64,000 nt of DNA from Rhodospirillales bacterium (lineage in GTDB: Bacteria; Pseudomonadota; Alphaproteobacteria; Dongiales; Dongiaceae), in assembly GCA_009885795.1 (NCBI GenBank), contig VFKA01000040.1:34412-98411 (forward strand). Reading direction: 5' to 3'. Positions within the stretch are counted from its first letter, which is position 1, and each line of letters opens with the position of its first letter. A program made the translations under genes and the position numbers. Under the pieces are notes generated by a model. That model was not told the DNA's origin. It did no database searches and was given only the letters and a program-made list of their open reading frames with translations. Positions 54,409 to 63,897 of this stretch are shown piece by piece.

Positions 54409-56228
54409 GCCGCTTCCGCCGCGCGGGCAGCCCGCTTGCGGGCATGGGGATCGAGGAGTCTCTTCCGGAGGCGAATGGCGTTCGGCGTCACCTCCACCAG
54501 CTCGTCGTCTTCCACATAGGCGATGGCCGCTTCGAGCAACATGGCGCGCGGCGGGGTGAGCCGGATGGCCTCGTCCTTGGACGTGGTGCGGATGTTGGTA
54601 AGTTGCTTTTCCTTGATCGGGTTCACCACCAGATCGTTCTCGCGGGTATGTTCGCCGATGATCATGCCGCTATAGACGGCGGCGCCGGGCGAGATGAACA
54701 TGGAGCCGCGTTCCTCGAGATACCAGAGGGCGTAGGCGACCGCGACGCCGTCGGCGTTCGACACCAGAACGCCGTTGCGCCGGCCTTCGACCGTGCCTTT
54801 CAAGGGCGCGTAGCGGTGGAAGAGCCGGCTCATCACGCCGGTGCCGCGCGTGTCGGTGAGGAATTCGCCGTGATAGCCGATGAGCCCCCGTGTCGGCACC
54901 AGCAGGATAAGGCGCGTCTTGGCGGCGCCCGATGGGCGCATGTCGATGAGCTCGCCGCGCCGGCGGCCGAGCTTCTCCATGACCACGCCCGCATACTCCT
55001 CGTCGACGTCGATCTGCACTTCCTCGATCGGCTCCTCGCGCCGTCCGGTCGCCGGGTCGGTGCGGTAGATGACGCGCGGCCGGCTGATCGAAAGTTCGAA
55101 GCCCTCGCGGCGCATGGTTTCGATGAGAACGCCCAGCTGCAATTCGCCGCGGCCGGCGACCTCGAAAGAATCGGCGCTCTCGGTTTCGCTGACGCGGATG
55201 GCGACGTTGCCCTCGCCCTCGCGCATCAGGCGCGTGCGGATCATCCGGCTCGTCACCTTGCTGCCGGACCGGCCGGCGAGCGGCGAATCGTTGATGGAAA
55301 ACGTCATCGCCAGCGTCGGCGGATCGATCGGCGACGACGGGATCGGCGATTCGACCAGGGGATCGCAGATCGTGTCGGCGACCGTGGTGTGTTCCAGACC
55401 GGCGATGGCGATGATGTCGCCGGCCTCCGCGCTTTCGATCGGCAAGCGGTCGAGGCCGCGGAAGGCCAGCACCTTGGTCGCGCGCGATTGCTCGAGAATG
55501 GCGCCTTCGCGGTTGATCGCCTTCAACGGCATGTTGAGGCGCAGCGTGCCCGAATGAATGCGCCCGGTGAGCACGCGCCCCAGATAGGGATCGTATTCGA
55601 GCGTCGTCGCCAGCATGGAGAAGGGCGCGTCCGGGTCGCCGCCGGCGATCGGTACGTGCGACAGGATCAGATCGTAGAGCGCCACCAAATCCTTCCGCGG
55701 ATGCGCGAGATCGGTGACCGCCCAGCCTTCGCGCCCCGCGGCGAACAAAGTCGGAAAATCGAGCTGGCGCTCATCGGCGCCCAAGGCCGCGAACAGATCG
55801 AACACGAGATCGTGCACTTCATGCGGGCGGGCGTCCGGCCGGTCCACCTTGTTGATGACGACGATCGGCCGCAGGCCCCTTGCCAGCGCCTTCGCGGTCA
55901 CGAACTTGGTTTGCGGCATCGGTCCTTCGGCCGCGTCGACGAGCACCAGCGCGCCATCCACCATCCCCAAGATCCGCTCGACCTCGCCGCCGAAATCGGC
56001 GTGGCCCGGCGTATCGACGATGTTGATGCGCTCGCCGCGCCACGCGACCGAGGTGCATTTGGCGAGAATGGTAATGCCGCGCTCGCGTTCCAGATCGTTG
56101 GAATCCATCGCGCGCTCGGCCACCTGCTGGTTGGCGCGGAAGGCGCCGCTCTGGCGCAGGAGTTGATCGACCAGCGTCGTCTTGCCGTGATCGACGTGGG
56201 CGATGATGGCGATGTTGCGGTAGTTCAT
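54405..56228 (-). CDS. typA: Ribosome-associated GTPase TypA/BipA
   Basis: Translational GTPase of 607 residues involved in ribosome assembly under stress. G1 [17 protein letters not shown] near residue 9, switch [17 protein letters not shown] and G4 [12 protein letters not shown] are intact. EF-G-like domains III and V and the BipA-specific C-terminal region ([20 protein letters not shown], then [17 protein letters not shown]) follow. It overlaps both the upstream kinase gene and downstream ampG by 4 bp, so the three form one operon. Confidence 0.97.
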   Translation of the reverse strand: MNYRNIAIIAHVDHGKTTLVDQLLRQSGAFRANQQVAERAMDSNDLERERGITILAKCTSVAWRGERINIVDTPGHADFGGEVERILGMVDGALVLVDAAEGPMPQTKFVTAKALARGLRPIVVINKVDRPDARPHEVHDLVFDLFAALGADERQLDFPTLFAAGREGWAVTDLAHPRKDLVALYDLILSHVPIAGGDPDAPFSMLATTLEYDPYLGRVLTGRIHSGTLRLNMPLKAINREGAILEQSRATKVLAFRGLDRLPIESAEAGDIIAIAGLEHTTVADTICDPLVESPIPSSPIDPPTLAMTFSINDSPLAGRSGSKVTSRMIRTRLMREGEGNVAIRVSETESADSFEVAGRGELQLGVLIETMRREGFELSISRPRVIYRTDPATGRREEPIEEVQIDVDEEYAGVVMEKLGRRRGELIDMRPSGAAKTRLILLVPTRGLIGYHGEFLTDTRGTGVMSRLFHRYAPLKGTVEGRRNGVLVSNADGVAVAYALWYLEERGSMFISPGAAVYSGMIIGEHTRENDLVVNPIKEKQLTNIRTTSKDEAIRLTPPRAMLLEAAIAYVEDDELVEVTPNAIRLRKRLLDPHARKRAARAAEAA

Positions 56229-57247
56229 AGGCTTGAGATAGGCGGCAGGGAGGGGCTCCGCAAGTCCGCCGGCACGAGGCCGGCCAGGCTACCTTGCGGT
56301 CGGGCGCCGAAATGGCCGATCACCTCGGCCGCCGCCAGGCTGGCGAGGCGCCCGCATTCCGGCAGGCCGCGCCCTTGGGTGTAGCCGTACAGGAATCCGG
56401 CGGCATAGAGATCGCCCGCCCCGGTCGTGTCCACGATCCGCCCGACCGGCGCCGCCGGCACCTCATGCGCGACACTATCGGTGAGGACGACCGAGCCTTT
56501 TTCACTTCGCGTCAGCACGGCGAGTTTGCCGAGCGCGCGGGTTGCCGCGACCGCATCCTCGAAGCGCTCGAGCTGGAACAGGGAGCAAATCTCCCGGTCG
56601 TTCGCGAACAGGATATCGACGTGGTCGCGCACCAGTTCGAGGAACTCGGCGCGGTGGCGCTCGACGCAGAATGGATCGGAGAGGCTCAAGGCCACCTTGC
56701 ATCCGGCGCCATGCGCCACCTTGGCGGCTTTCAGGAAGGCGAGCTTGGCGTTGGGGGGATCCCACAGATAGCCTTCGAGATAGACGATCTTGGCGCTGGC
56801 GACGAGGCTTTCGTCGACGTCGGCGGGGCCAAGTTCCACGGAAGCGCCGAGATGGGTCAGCATGGTGCGCTGCGCGTCGGGCGTCACCAAGACGAGGCAG
56901 CGCGCCGTGGGCGAGCCGGACGGCGCCGTGGCGCCGTCGAAACGGACCCCGACCGAGCGAATGTCATGTTGGAACAGATGCCCGAACTGATCGGAGCCGA
57001 CCTTGCCGATGAACCCGGCGCGCCCGCCGAAGGAGGCGACCCCGGCGGCCGTGTTGGCGGCCGAACCGCCCGACGATTCGACCCCGGGCCCCATGAGGCG
57101 GTAAAGGCTTTCCGCCTGCGCGCCATCCACCAGCGTCATCGCGCCCTTGGCGAGGCCGCGCTCGACCAGGAACGTTTCCTCGGCATGGCTCAGGATGTCG
57201 ACGATGGCATTGCCGATGCCAAGCACGTCGAGCCCAGATTCGGGCAT
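56225..57247 (-). CDS. PfkB-family sugar/adenosine kinase
   Basis: A 340-residue ribokinase-fold enzyme. N-terminal DVLGIGNAIVDILSHAEE and GGSAANTAAGVASFGGRAGF match adenosine kinase-like members. The catalytic DTTGAGDLYAAGFLYGYTQG with its anion hole (GAGD) is intact near residue 285. In alphaproteobacteria this branch is usually annotated adenosine kinase; guanosine or sugar substrates cannot be excluded. It leads the kinase-typA-ampG operon. Confidence 0.9.
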   Translation of the reverse strand: MPESGLDVLGIGNAIVDILSHAEETFLVERGLAKGAMTLVDGAQAESLYRLMGPGVESSGGSAANTAAGVASFGGRAGFIGKVGSDQFGHLFQHDIRSVGVRFDGATAPSGSPTARCLVLVTPDAQRTMLTHLGASVELGPADVDESLVASAKIVYLEGYLWDPPNAKLAFLKAAKVAHGAGCKVALSLSDPFCVERHRAEFLELVRDHVDILFANDREICSLFQLERFEDAVAATRALGKLAVLTRSEKGSVVLTDSVAHEVPAAPVGRIVDTTGAGDLYAAGFLYGYTQGRGLPECGRLASLAAAEVIGHFGARPQGSLAGLVPADLRSPSLPPISSL

Positions 57248-57309
57248 GACGATATTCCCCCAATTTTTTTACTGACGAACGAGGCGCCCCCGGCTCCCCG
57301 CTAAAGCGA

Positions 57310-57341
57310 TGGCGCCCGGGTCGGCTACGACCCGGGCGCCA
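57310..57341. terminator. Strong GC hairpin after the Bax-inhibitor gene
   Basis: A perfect 14-bp stem (57310-57323 with 57328-57341) with a GCTA loop lies just downstream of the Bax-inhibitor stop (57365) and upstream of the kinase start. No real U-tract follows on the minus strand (CGCTTT). It most likely ends the Bax-inhibitor transcript. Confidence 0.65.
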
Positions 57342-57364
57342 GAGGTTGGATACTTAAATCGCGG

Positions 57365-58084
57365 CTAGTTGCGATTGCCGAGGAGGCGCAGCATCATCAG
57401 GAAGAGGTTGATGAAGTCGAGATAGAGGTTGAGGGCGCCCATGATGGCCTTCTTGCCCGCGGTCTCGCCGTCATCGCCCTCGATGTACCATTCCTTGATC
57501 TTCTGGGTGTCGTAGGCGGTGAGGCCGGTGAAGACCAGCACGCCAATGACCGAGATGGCGAAGGACATGGCGCTCGACACCAGGAAGATGTTGACGACCG
57601 AGGCGATGATGACGCCGATCAATCCCATCATCAGGAACGAGCCGAAGCCCGAGAGGTCGCGCTTGGTGGTGTAGCCGTAGAGGCTCATGCCCGCGAACAT
57701 GCCGGCGGTGATGAAGAAGACGCGCGCGATGCTGGTATCGGTGTAGACGAGAAAGATCGAGGCGAAGGCGAGCCCGTTCAGGCCCGCGTAGATCCAGAAC
57801 GTGGTCTGGGCCGCGGCGAAGCTCATCTTGTGTATGCGGAAACTGATGAAGAAGACGAGCGCCACGGGCGCGATGACAACCACCCACATCAGCGGCGTGC
57901 CGAAGATGGCCTGGACCATCGTCTCGGACGATGCCGTCAGGTAGGCGACGATCCCGGTGAGCGCCAGGCCGGCGGTCATGTAGTTGTAGACCCGCAGCAT
58001 GTAGGCCCGCAGCCCGGCGTCGATATCGGCCGCTGTCGCCGCCCCCGACCGGAGCGCGAAGGTGTTCCTTGGTTCCGTTGCCAT
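57365..58084 (-). CDS. Bax inhibitor-1 (BI-1/YccA) family membrane protein
   Basis: A seven-helix inner-membrane protein of 239 residues. Typical parts are LRAYMLRVYNYMTAGLALTG near residue 25, LVYTDTSIARVFFITAGMFA, and the C-terminal ALNLYLDFINLFLMMLRLLG, which ends in the conserved di-hydrophobic region. Family members relate to FtsH-linked quality control (YccA) or calcium leak (BsYetJ); the role here is unknown. The ATG at 58084 is preferred over a start 48 bp upstream. Monocistronic with its own hairpin terminator. Confidence 0.93.
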   Translation of the reverse strand: MATEPRNTFALRSGAATAADIDAGLRAYMLRVYNYMTAGLALTGIVAYLTASSETMVQAIFGTPLMWVVVIAPVALVFFISFRIHKMSFAAAQTTFWIYAGLNGLAFASIFLVYTDTSIARVFFITAGMFAGMSLYGYTTKRDLSGFGSFLMMGLIGVIIASVVNIFLVSSAMSFAISVIGVLVFTGLTAYDTQKIKEWYIEGDDGETAGKKAIMGALNLYLDFINLFLMMLRLLGNRN

Positions 58085-58183
58085 GTTCGATCCTCTTGAC
58101 CAGTTGGGCGAGATCGCCCCATCGGCCTTCATTTTGGGACGATTTCAAAGAAAATCAATAGGCTCGGCCGGAAATCCCACCAA

Positions 58184-60715
58184 TCAGTCGTTGCGCAGCA
58201 GCCCGGCCGAGGGCCGGCCGAGTGCTGCCCAAGTGCCGGCGAGGCCGAGGAGGATGGCGGCGAGCGGCCCAAGCGCGGCCAGGGCCAAGACCAGGCCCGA
58301 ATCCCAGTAAAAAGGTAGCTCCATCAGCAGCTTCACCACCGGTAGCGCCCCGGCTGTGCCGGCGATGGCCGCGGCAAGGCCGGCGGCGGCGCCAAGCAGG
58401 CCCAATTCCCAGAGATAGGAGCGCAGCAGCTGCCCGCGCCCGGCCCCCAGCGCCTTGAGGATGGCCGCTTCGTAGAGGCGCCGGCGCTGGCCGGCCGCGA
58501 TCGTGGCGGCCAGGACCGAGAGGCCGACCGCGCCGGCAACGCCGGCGACGCCCCAAAGGGCGCCGCCGACGCCGGCCAGCAGGCGCGCGACATCGGCCAG
58601 GGCCTCCTTGACCCGGATCGCCGATACATTGGGGAATTCTCTCGCCACCGCGTTCTGAATCGCGGTTTCGGCGCCATCCTCGACATGGACCGTGGCGATG
58701 TGGGCCAGCGGCGCGCCTTCGAGAAGGCCGGGCGAGAAGACCAGCACGAAGTTGATGGCAAGCGTCGTCCAATCCACGCGCCGCAAATTGGCGATGGTCG
58801 CGCTCACCGGCCGGCCCAGCACGTTGACGGCTACCGTGTCGCCGAGGCTTAGGCCAAATCCCTCCGCGACCTCGGCGTCGAGCGACACGAGCGGCTTGCC
58901 GCTATAATCGGCCGGCCACCATTCGCCTTCGACGATTTCGCTGCCCGCCGGCGGCAACGAGGCCCAGGTGATGCCGCGGTCTTCCTTCAAGACCCACTCG
59001 ACGCCTGGGTCGTGCGCGCGTGTCTCGGCGGGTTCGCCGTTGAACCCGACGATCCGGCCGCGCAGCATGGGCACGCGCTGGACGCTGCCGGCGCCGGGCA
59101 GGCTCTCGAGCAGGGCGTCGAAGGCGTCCGCCTGATCGGGCTGGATGTCGATGAAGTAGAAGGCGGGCGCCGTCGCCGGTATCGCCTCGCCGATGGCGCG
59201 GCCGAGATTGGACTGCACCAATCCCAAGGCCACGAGAAGGGCGAGCGCCAGACCCAAGGACAGGGTGAGCGGGAAGGTGGCGGCGCCGGGGCGATAGAGG
59301 CGCGCCAGCGCCAGACGCAACGACGCCGACAGCGGCGTCGCGCGCGAGCGCCCGATCCGTCGCGCCAAGGCTTGCACGCCGAACGCAAGCAGCCGAAACG
59401 CCAGCGCCGCGCCGCCGGCCCCGAGTACGAACCAGAGCGCGACCCACCGGTCGGACGACGCGGCCACCGCGAACCCGGCCAGCGCCGCCACGGCCGCCGC
59501 TATGACGATCCGGTCCTTGCGCCCGAGACGCCTGCCATTCGCGGCAACCGCCCCGCGAAAGAGAATGCGCGGCGCCACCTCGCGGGCGGCGGCGAGCGGC
59601 GCCAATGAAAACGCCAAGGCCGTCAGCAGGGCTATCCCCGCCGCTTGCGCCAGCGGCCCGAGATAGGGTCCCGGCGGCAGGTCGAATCCGAAACGCTCCG
59701 CGAGCGGCGCTCCGGCGGCCACCGGCGCCAGGGCGCCGAGAAGGAGACCGGCCGCCACGCCCATCGCCGCCATCGCCATCACCAGGCCGAGATAGACGCA
59801 AACCACGAGCCGCCCGGTGGCGCCGAGGCATTTCAACGTGGCGATGGTCGCGGTCTTGCCCTGCAGGTAGCCGCCGACGGCATTGCCGATCCCGACACCG
59901 CCCACCAGCAAACTGCCGAGCCCGACGAGTGTCAGATAGAGCGCCACGCGCTCGATGAATCGCTCGACGCCCGGCGCCGCCTCGTCGAGGCCGCGGACGC
60001 GCCAGCCGGAATCGGGAAAATCCTCCGCGATCGACGACTTGACCGCTTCGATGTCGGCGCCGTCCGGCAACGCCACCCGGTAGCGATAGCGGATGAGGCT
60101 GCCGGGCAGTACCAGGCCGGTCGCGGCCAGCGCCTCCTGGCCGATGAGTACGCGAGGTCCGAAGATGAAGGCCGTGGCGGCGCGGTCGGGTTCTTGCACC
60201 AGCGCCGCGCGCAGCTCGAAGATCGCGGTGCCGATCCGGACCCGCGTGCCCGCCTCGGCGCCGAGCCGCGCCAGAAGATGACCATCGACCGCGGCGCCCC
60301 AGGCGCCATCGCGCAACGCGAGTGCGTCCTCCAGCGCCATCGCCGGTTCCAACGTCACGTCGCCGTAGAGCGGATAGACGCCATCGACCGCGCGCAGCTC
60401 GACCAGAACGGCGTCGCCGGAGTCCGGCCTCGCCATGGCGCGCAGGTCGGTGGCCTCCGAGGCCCGGCCGAGCCGGTCGATATAGGCGCGCTCCGCCGGC
60501 GTCGCCGGCCGGTGGGTGAGCCTGAGCTCGATGTCGCCGCCCAAGAGACGGCACGCGTCCTGCGCGATGCCGGAGCGAACCGCCGCCGCGATCGATCCGA
60601 CCGAAGCGATGGCCGCGGCACCCAGCGCCAGGCAAAGCAGAAAGACGCGCATGCCCTTGATTCCGCCGCGCAGCTCGCGCCGGGCGAGGCGAAGGATAAG
60701 CAACGCGTTGCTCAT
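58184..60715 (-). CDS. ybbP: FtsX-like ABC transporter permease (YbbP type)
   Basis: A large permease of 843 residues. An N-terminal membrane helix (GMRVFLLCLALGAAAIASVG) is followed by a periplasmic domain, two FtsX-like membrane bundles (around ~255-400 and ~715-840) and a second periplasmic domain (~500-690). This is the YbbP layout, paired with YbbA-type ATPases and the TesA esterase. The system probably exports or extracts lipid-like molecules; the substrate is unknown. The start overlaps the ATPase stop by 4 bp. Confidence 0.92.
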   Translation of the reverse strand: MSNALLILRLARRELRGGIKGMRVFLLCLALGAAAIASVGSIAAAVRSGIAQDACRLLGGDIELRLTHRPATPAERAYIDRLGRASEATDLRAMARPDSGDAVLVELRAVDGVYPLYGDVTLEPAMALEDALALRDGAWGAAVDGHLLARLGAEAGTRVRIGTAIFELRAALVQEPDRAATAFIFGPRVLIGQEALAATGLVLPGSLIRYRYRVALPDGADIEAVKSSIAEDFPDSGWRVRGLDEAAPGVERFIERVALYLTLVGLGSLLVGGVGIGNAVGGYLQGKTATIATLKCLGATGRLVVCVYLGLVMAMAAMGVAAGLLLGALAPVAAGAPLAERFGFDLPPGPYLGPLAQAAGIALLTALAFSLAPLAAAREVAPRILFRGAVAANGRRLGRKDRIVIAAAVAALAGFAVAASSDRWVALWFVLGAGGAALAFRLLAFGVQALARRIGRSRATPLSASLRLALARLYRPGAATFPLTLSLGLALALLVALGLVQSNLGRAIGEAIPATAPAFYFIDIQPDQADAFDALLESLPGAGSVQRVPMLRGRIVGFNGEPAETRAHDPGVEWVLKEDRGITWASLPPAGSEIVEGEWWPADYSGKPLVSLDAEVAEGFGLSLGDTVAVNVLGRPVSATIANLRRVDWTTLAINFVLVFSPGLLEGAPLAHIATVHVEDGAETAIQNAVAREFPNVSAIRVKEALADVARLLAGVGGALWGVAGVAGAVGLSVLAATIAAGQRRRLYEAAILKALGAGRGQLLRSYLWELGLLGAAAGLAAAIAGTAGALPVVKLLMELPFYWDSGLVLALAALGPLAAILLGLAGTWAALGRPSAGLLRND

Positions 60716-61422
60716 GGGGCGCCGCCAACCGGCCCGCCGGCAATGCGCCCATCGACCAGGCGAAGGACGCGCTCGCATCGCGCGGTCACGCCGGGATCGT
60801 GGGTGATGAGCAGCAGCGTGGCGCCGCGGGTTTGCGCGAGGCCTTGCATGAGATCGATGATGCGCAGGCCGGTCTCGCGGTCGAGATTGCCGGTGGGCTC
60901 GTCGGCGAGGAGAAGCCGCGGGCTCCCCGCCACGGCCCGCGCCAGCGCCACGCGCTGCTGCTCGCCGCCGGACAACTCGGCCGGGTAATGGCCGAGGCGG
61001 TGGGAGAGGCCGACGGCGTCGAGCGCATCCATGGCTCGTGCCGTCGCATCGGCGCGACGGGCGAGCTCGAGCGCCACGGCGACGTTCTCCAGCGCCGTCA
61101 TCGTCGGAATCAGGTGAAAGGCCTGGAACACGATCCCGACATGGGCGCGCCTGAAGGCGGCCAGGCCATCCTCGTCGAGGGATCCGAGATTCTGGCCCGC
61201 CACCTCGGCAAGGCCCGTGCTCGGCCGTTCCAGGCCGGCCACCACCATCAGCATGGAGGTCTTGCCCGAACCGGAGGGCCCGACGATGCCGACCTGTTCG
61301 CCCGGCGCCACCTCGAGGTCGATGCCCCGGAGCACGTTGACCGGGCCGGCCGCGCCGGACAAGGTGAGGTGAAGGTCCGTAAGACGGATCATCGGTGTCG
61401 AAGGCAAGGGACGCTGCTCCAT
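60712..61422 (-). CDS. ybbA: ABC transporter ATP-binding protein (YbbA type)
   Basis: A 236-residue ATPase of the LolD/MacB class. Walker A VGPSGSGKTSMLMVVAGLE near residue 48, signature ELSGGEQQRVALARAVAGS, Walker B LLLADEPTGNLD and switch His LLLITHDPGVTARC are intact. It powers the YbbP-type permease directly downstream. A start at 61392 (MIRLTDLHL) is equally reasonable. It is divergent from tesA, and the promoters of both lie in the short gap. Confidence 0.94.
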   Translation of the reverse strand: MEQRPLPSTPMIRLTDLHLTLSGAAGPVNVLRGIDLEVAPGEQVGIVGPSGSGKTSMLMVVAGLERPSTGLAEVAGQNLGSLDEDGLAAFRRAHVGIVFQAFHLIPTMTALENVAVALELARRADATARAMDALDAVGLSHRLGHYPAELSGGEQQRVALARAVAGSPRLLLADEPTGNLDRETGLRIIDLMQGLAQTRGATLLLITHDPGVTARCERVLRLVDGRIAGGPVGGAP

Positions 61423-61483
61423 GTTCCGCCTCTATCGTTGCCGGCCGAATACGTCCACCGTCGCGGTTCCCGCGGCAAGAGGC

Positions 61484-62128
61484 ATGCGGTCTCTAGCCAT
61501 GAATTGTGTCGGGGCCTTGGCGGGGTTGTTCCTGGTTTTCGCCTCGATGTCCGCCCGCGGCGAGGAACCGGACGGGATACTGGACGTGCTCGCTTTCGGC
61601 GACAGCCTGGTTTCAGGCTATGGGCTTGGCGAAAGCGCCGCCTTTCCGGCGCGCCTCGAGGCCGCGCTCATCGGGCACGGGATCGCGGCCCGGGTGGTCA
61701 ACGCCGGCGTCGCCGGCGATACCACTTCGGGCGGGCTGGGGCGCCTCGATTGGGTGCTGGCGGACAAGCCCGATCTCGTCATCGTCGAACTTGGAGCCAA
61801 CGATGCCTTGCGCGGCCTCGATCCGTCGGCCACGCGCGCCAATCTCGACGCCATGCTCGAGCGCCTCGACGGGGCCGGCGCCCGGGTGCTGCTCGCGGGC
61901 ATGCTGGCGCCGCGCAACCTCGGAACCGAGTACGCGGCGCAGTTCGATGCCGTGTTTCCGGATTTGGCGCAAGAGCACGGCGTGGAGTTCTACCCCTTCT
62001 TCCTCGACGGCGTGGCGGCCGATCCGGCCCTCAATCAATCCGACGGCATCCACCCGAACGAGGCCGGGGTCGAGATCATTGTCCGACGCATCCTGCCCTA
62101 CGTGCTGCGCGCCGCCGGACGCTTCTAG
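61484..62128 (+). CDS. tesA: GDSL arylesterase/lysophospholipase TesA
   Basis: Periplasmic hydrolase of ~214 residues. A signal peptide (GALAGLFLVFASMSARG) leads into the SGNH blocks: block I FGDSLVSGYGLGE (nucleophile Ser), block III ELGANDALRGLD (Asn), and block V DGIHPNEAG (Asp/His). Starts at 61484 or 61499 both keep the signal peptide. The conserved pairing with ybbA/ybbP in the opposite direction supports a joint envelope-lipid role. Confidence 0.94.
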   Translation: MRSLAMNCVGALAGLFLVFASMSARGEEPDGILDVLAFGDSLVSGYGLGESAAFPARLEAALIGHGIAARVVNAGVAGDTTSGGLGRLDWVLADKPDLVIVELGANDALRGLDPSATRANLDAMLERLDGAGARVLLAGMLAPRNLGTEYAAQFDAVFPDLAQEHGVEFYPFFLDGVAADPALNQSDGIHPNEAGVEIIVRRILPYVLRAAGRF

Positions 62129-62206
62129 CATCTTGCCGCTTGGGCCATTCTTCGCTAAACGCGACGTGTAAGAAGTCTTCCCTCGAACGCCCTTGGCAGC
62201 CCATCC

Positions 62207-63250
62207 ATGGAATACCGCAATCTCGGCCGCACCGATGTGAAGGTGAGCGTCATCTGTCTCGGCACCATGACCTGGGGCGAGCAGAATAACGAGGCCGACG
62301 CCTTTCGCCAGATGGATTTCGCCGTGGACCGCGGCGTCAACTTTTTCGATACGGCCGAGGCTTATGCGGTGCCGCCGCGAAAGGAGACCTATGGCGCCAC
62401 CGAGACCATTATCGGCAACTGGCTACAGAAGAGAAAATCGCGCGACAAGGTCGTCATCGCCACCAAGGTCGCCGGCCCCGATCAGCGCTTTCCCTACATT
62501 CGCGACGGCAATCTCCGCCTCGACCGCCGCAATATCGAGGCGGCGGTAGAGGCGAGCCTGCGCCGCCTCAAGACCGAATTCATCGATCTCTATCAACTCC
62601 ATTGGGCCGAGCGCGAGGTGAACGTCTTTGGGAAATTGGGATTCGATTGGGTGCCGAAGGCGGATTCCGGCACGCCGCTGGAGGAAACGCTGGCGGCCCT
62701 CGACGCGGTCGTGCGCGCCGGCAAGGTGCGCCATGTCGGGCTGTCGAACGAGACGCCGTGGGGAACCATGCGTTACCTGACGATGGCGGAGGCGGGAAAA
62801 GGCCCGCGCATGGTGTCGATCCAGAATGCCTACAGCCTGCTCAATCGCAGCTTCGAGGTCGGCCTCGGCGAGGTGGCGCTGCGCGAGGCGTGCGGGCTCC
62901 TCGCCTATTCGCCGCTCGCCATGGGCGCGCTCAGCGGCAAGTATCTGGGCGGGCAGCGCCCGGCCGGCGCGCGGCTCACGATCTATCCCCGCTTCCAGCG
63001 CTATCTCGGCCCCCAGGCCGAGGCGGCGACGGCGGCCTATGGCGCGCTCGCCAAGGATCATGGCCTCGACCCGGCGCAAATGGCGCTGGCTTTCATCGCC
63101 GGCCGTCCGTTCGTCACCTCGGTCATCATCGGCGCCACGACCATGGCGCAGCTCGAGGCCAACATCGGCGCCGCCGACATCGCGCTCGACAAGGCGGTGC
63201 AGGACGGCATCGAGGCGATCCACAAGGTGCATACCTACCCAAGCCCGTAA
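62207..63250 (+). CDS. Aldo/keto reductase (Tas/YajO-like)
   Basis: NADPH-dependent oxidoreductase of 347 residues with a TIM-barrel fold. The catalytic tetrad is present: Asp/Tyr in NFFDTAEAYAVPPRKET, Lys in KVVIATKVAGPDQ, and His in DLYQLHWAER. The Tas-like subfamily inserts after the Tyr and is seen here. The ATG at 62207 is well placed. Physiological substrate unknown; 13 bp upstream of thpR, so probably co-transcribed. Confidence 0.93.
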   Translation: MEYRNLGRTDVKVSVICLGTMTWGEQNNEADAFRQMDFAVDRGVNFFDTAEAYAVPPRKETYGATETIIGNWLQKRKSRDKVVIATKVAGPDQRFPYIRDGNLRLDRRNIEAAVEASLRRLKTEFIDLYQLHWAEREVNVFGKLGFDWVPKADSGTPLEETLAALDAVVRAGKVRHVGLSNETPWGTMRYLTMAEAGKGPRMVSIQNAYSLLNRSFEVGLGEVALREACGLLAYSPLAMGALSGKYLGGQRPAGARLTIYPRFQRYLGPQAEAATAAYGALAKDHGLDPAQMALAFIAGRPFVTSVIIGATTMAQLEANIGAADIALDKAVQDGIEAIHKVHTYPSP

Positions 63251-63263
63251 CGGGTCGGACAAG

Positions 63264-63803
63264 ATGCGTGTCTTCGTGGCCCTGCCATTGCCGGATGCGG
63301 CGCGCCAGCGGCTGTCGATGCTCCGCGGCGGACTGCCCGGCATACGATGGGTGCCGCCCGAGAACATGCATGCGACCCTGCGCTTCATCGGCGAGGCCGA
63401 TGGCGGCGTCGTCGAGGACATCGACGTGGCGCTTGCCGGCATTCGCGCGCCGGGCTTCACCGTCGAGATCGCCGGGGCCGGTCATTTCGGCAACGGCGAA
63501 CGGGTGCGGGTGATCTGGGCCGGAGTCGGCCGCGCGCCCGGCCTCATCCACCTTCACGGCAAGATCGAGCGCGCGCTGGCGCGCATCGGCGTCGCCCCGG
63601 AGACTCGGAAATACACGCCGCACGTCACCATCGGGCGGGGCAAGGGCAAGTCCGTGCCGCGCTTGCGCGATTTCATCGAGGCCCACGCTCTCTTTCGCGC
63701 GCCCGCCTTCGAGGCCGAACGGTTCGCGCTCTATTCGAGCTTCGGGACGCGCTCGGGCCCGGTCTATCGCGAAGAGCGCTCCTACGCCTTGTTGCCCCCG
63801 TGA
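63264..63803 (+). CDS. thpR: RNA 2',3'-cyclic phosphodiesterase
   Basis: 2H phosphoesterase of 179 residues. The two HxTx motifs are ENMHATLRFIGEADGG near residue 34 and YTPHVTIGRGKGK near residue 128. The N-terminus MRVFVALPLPDAARQRL matches LigT/ThpR enzymes. Family members open 2',3'-cyclic phosphates or ligate tRNA halves in vitro. It ends 38 bp before the insertion-sequence boundary. Confidence 0.94.
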   Translation: MRVFVALPLPDAARQRLSMLRGGLPGIRWVPPENMHATLRFIGEADGGVVEDIDVALAGIRAPGFTVEIAGAGHFGNGERVRVIWAGVGRAPGLIHLHGKIERALARIGVAPETRKYTPHVTIGRGKGKSVPRLRDFIEAHALFRAPAFEAERFALYSSFGTRSGPVYREERSYALLPP

Positions 63804-63840
63804 GGATCGTGGTCCTTACCGGCGCCGGGTCGGTCGGGCG

Positions 63841-63897
63841 CTAGTGTCCCGTCTCCGAAATTCCGATACTGGAATTTCGGAGTGAACGGGCCACTAG
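63841..63897. repeat. Terminal palindrome of an IS630-like element
   Basis: A near-perfect palindrome: left arm 63841-63864, 6-base loop, right arm 63871-63897. The core CTCCGAAATTCC/GGAATTTCGGAG is exact; the outer CTAGTG/CACTAG also pair, with one mismatch and a 3-base bulge. It runs into the stop codon of the transposase fragment. A TA dinucleotide at the outer edge fits IS630 target choice. It probably combines the terminal repeat with a terminator for the transposase gene. Confidence 0.65.
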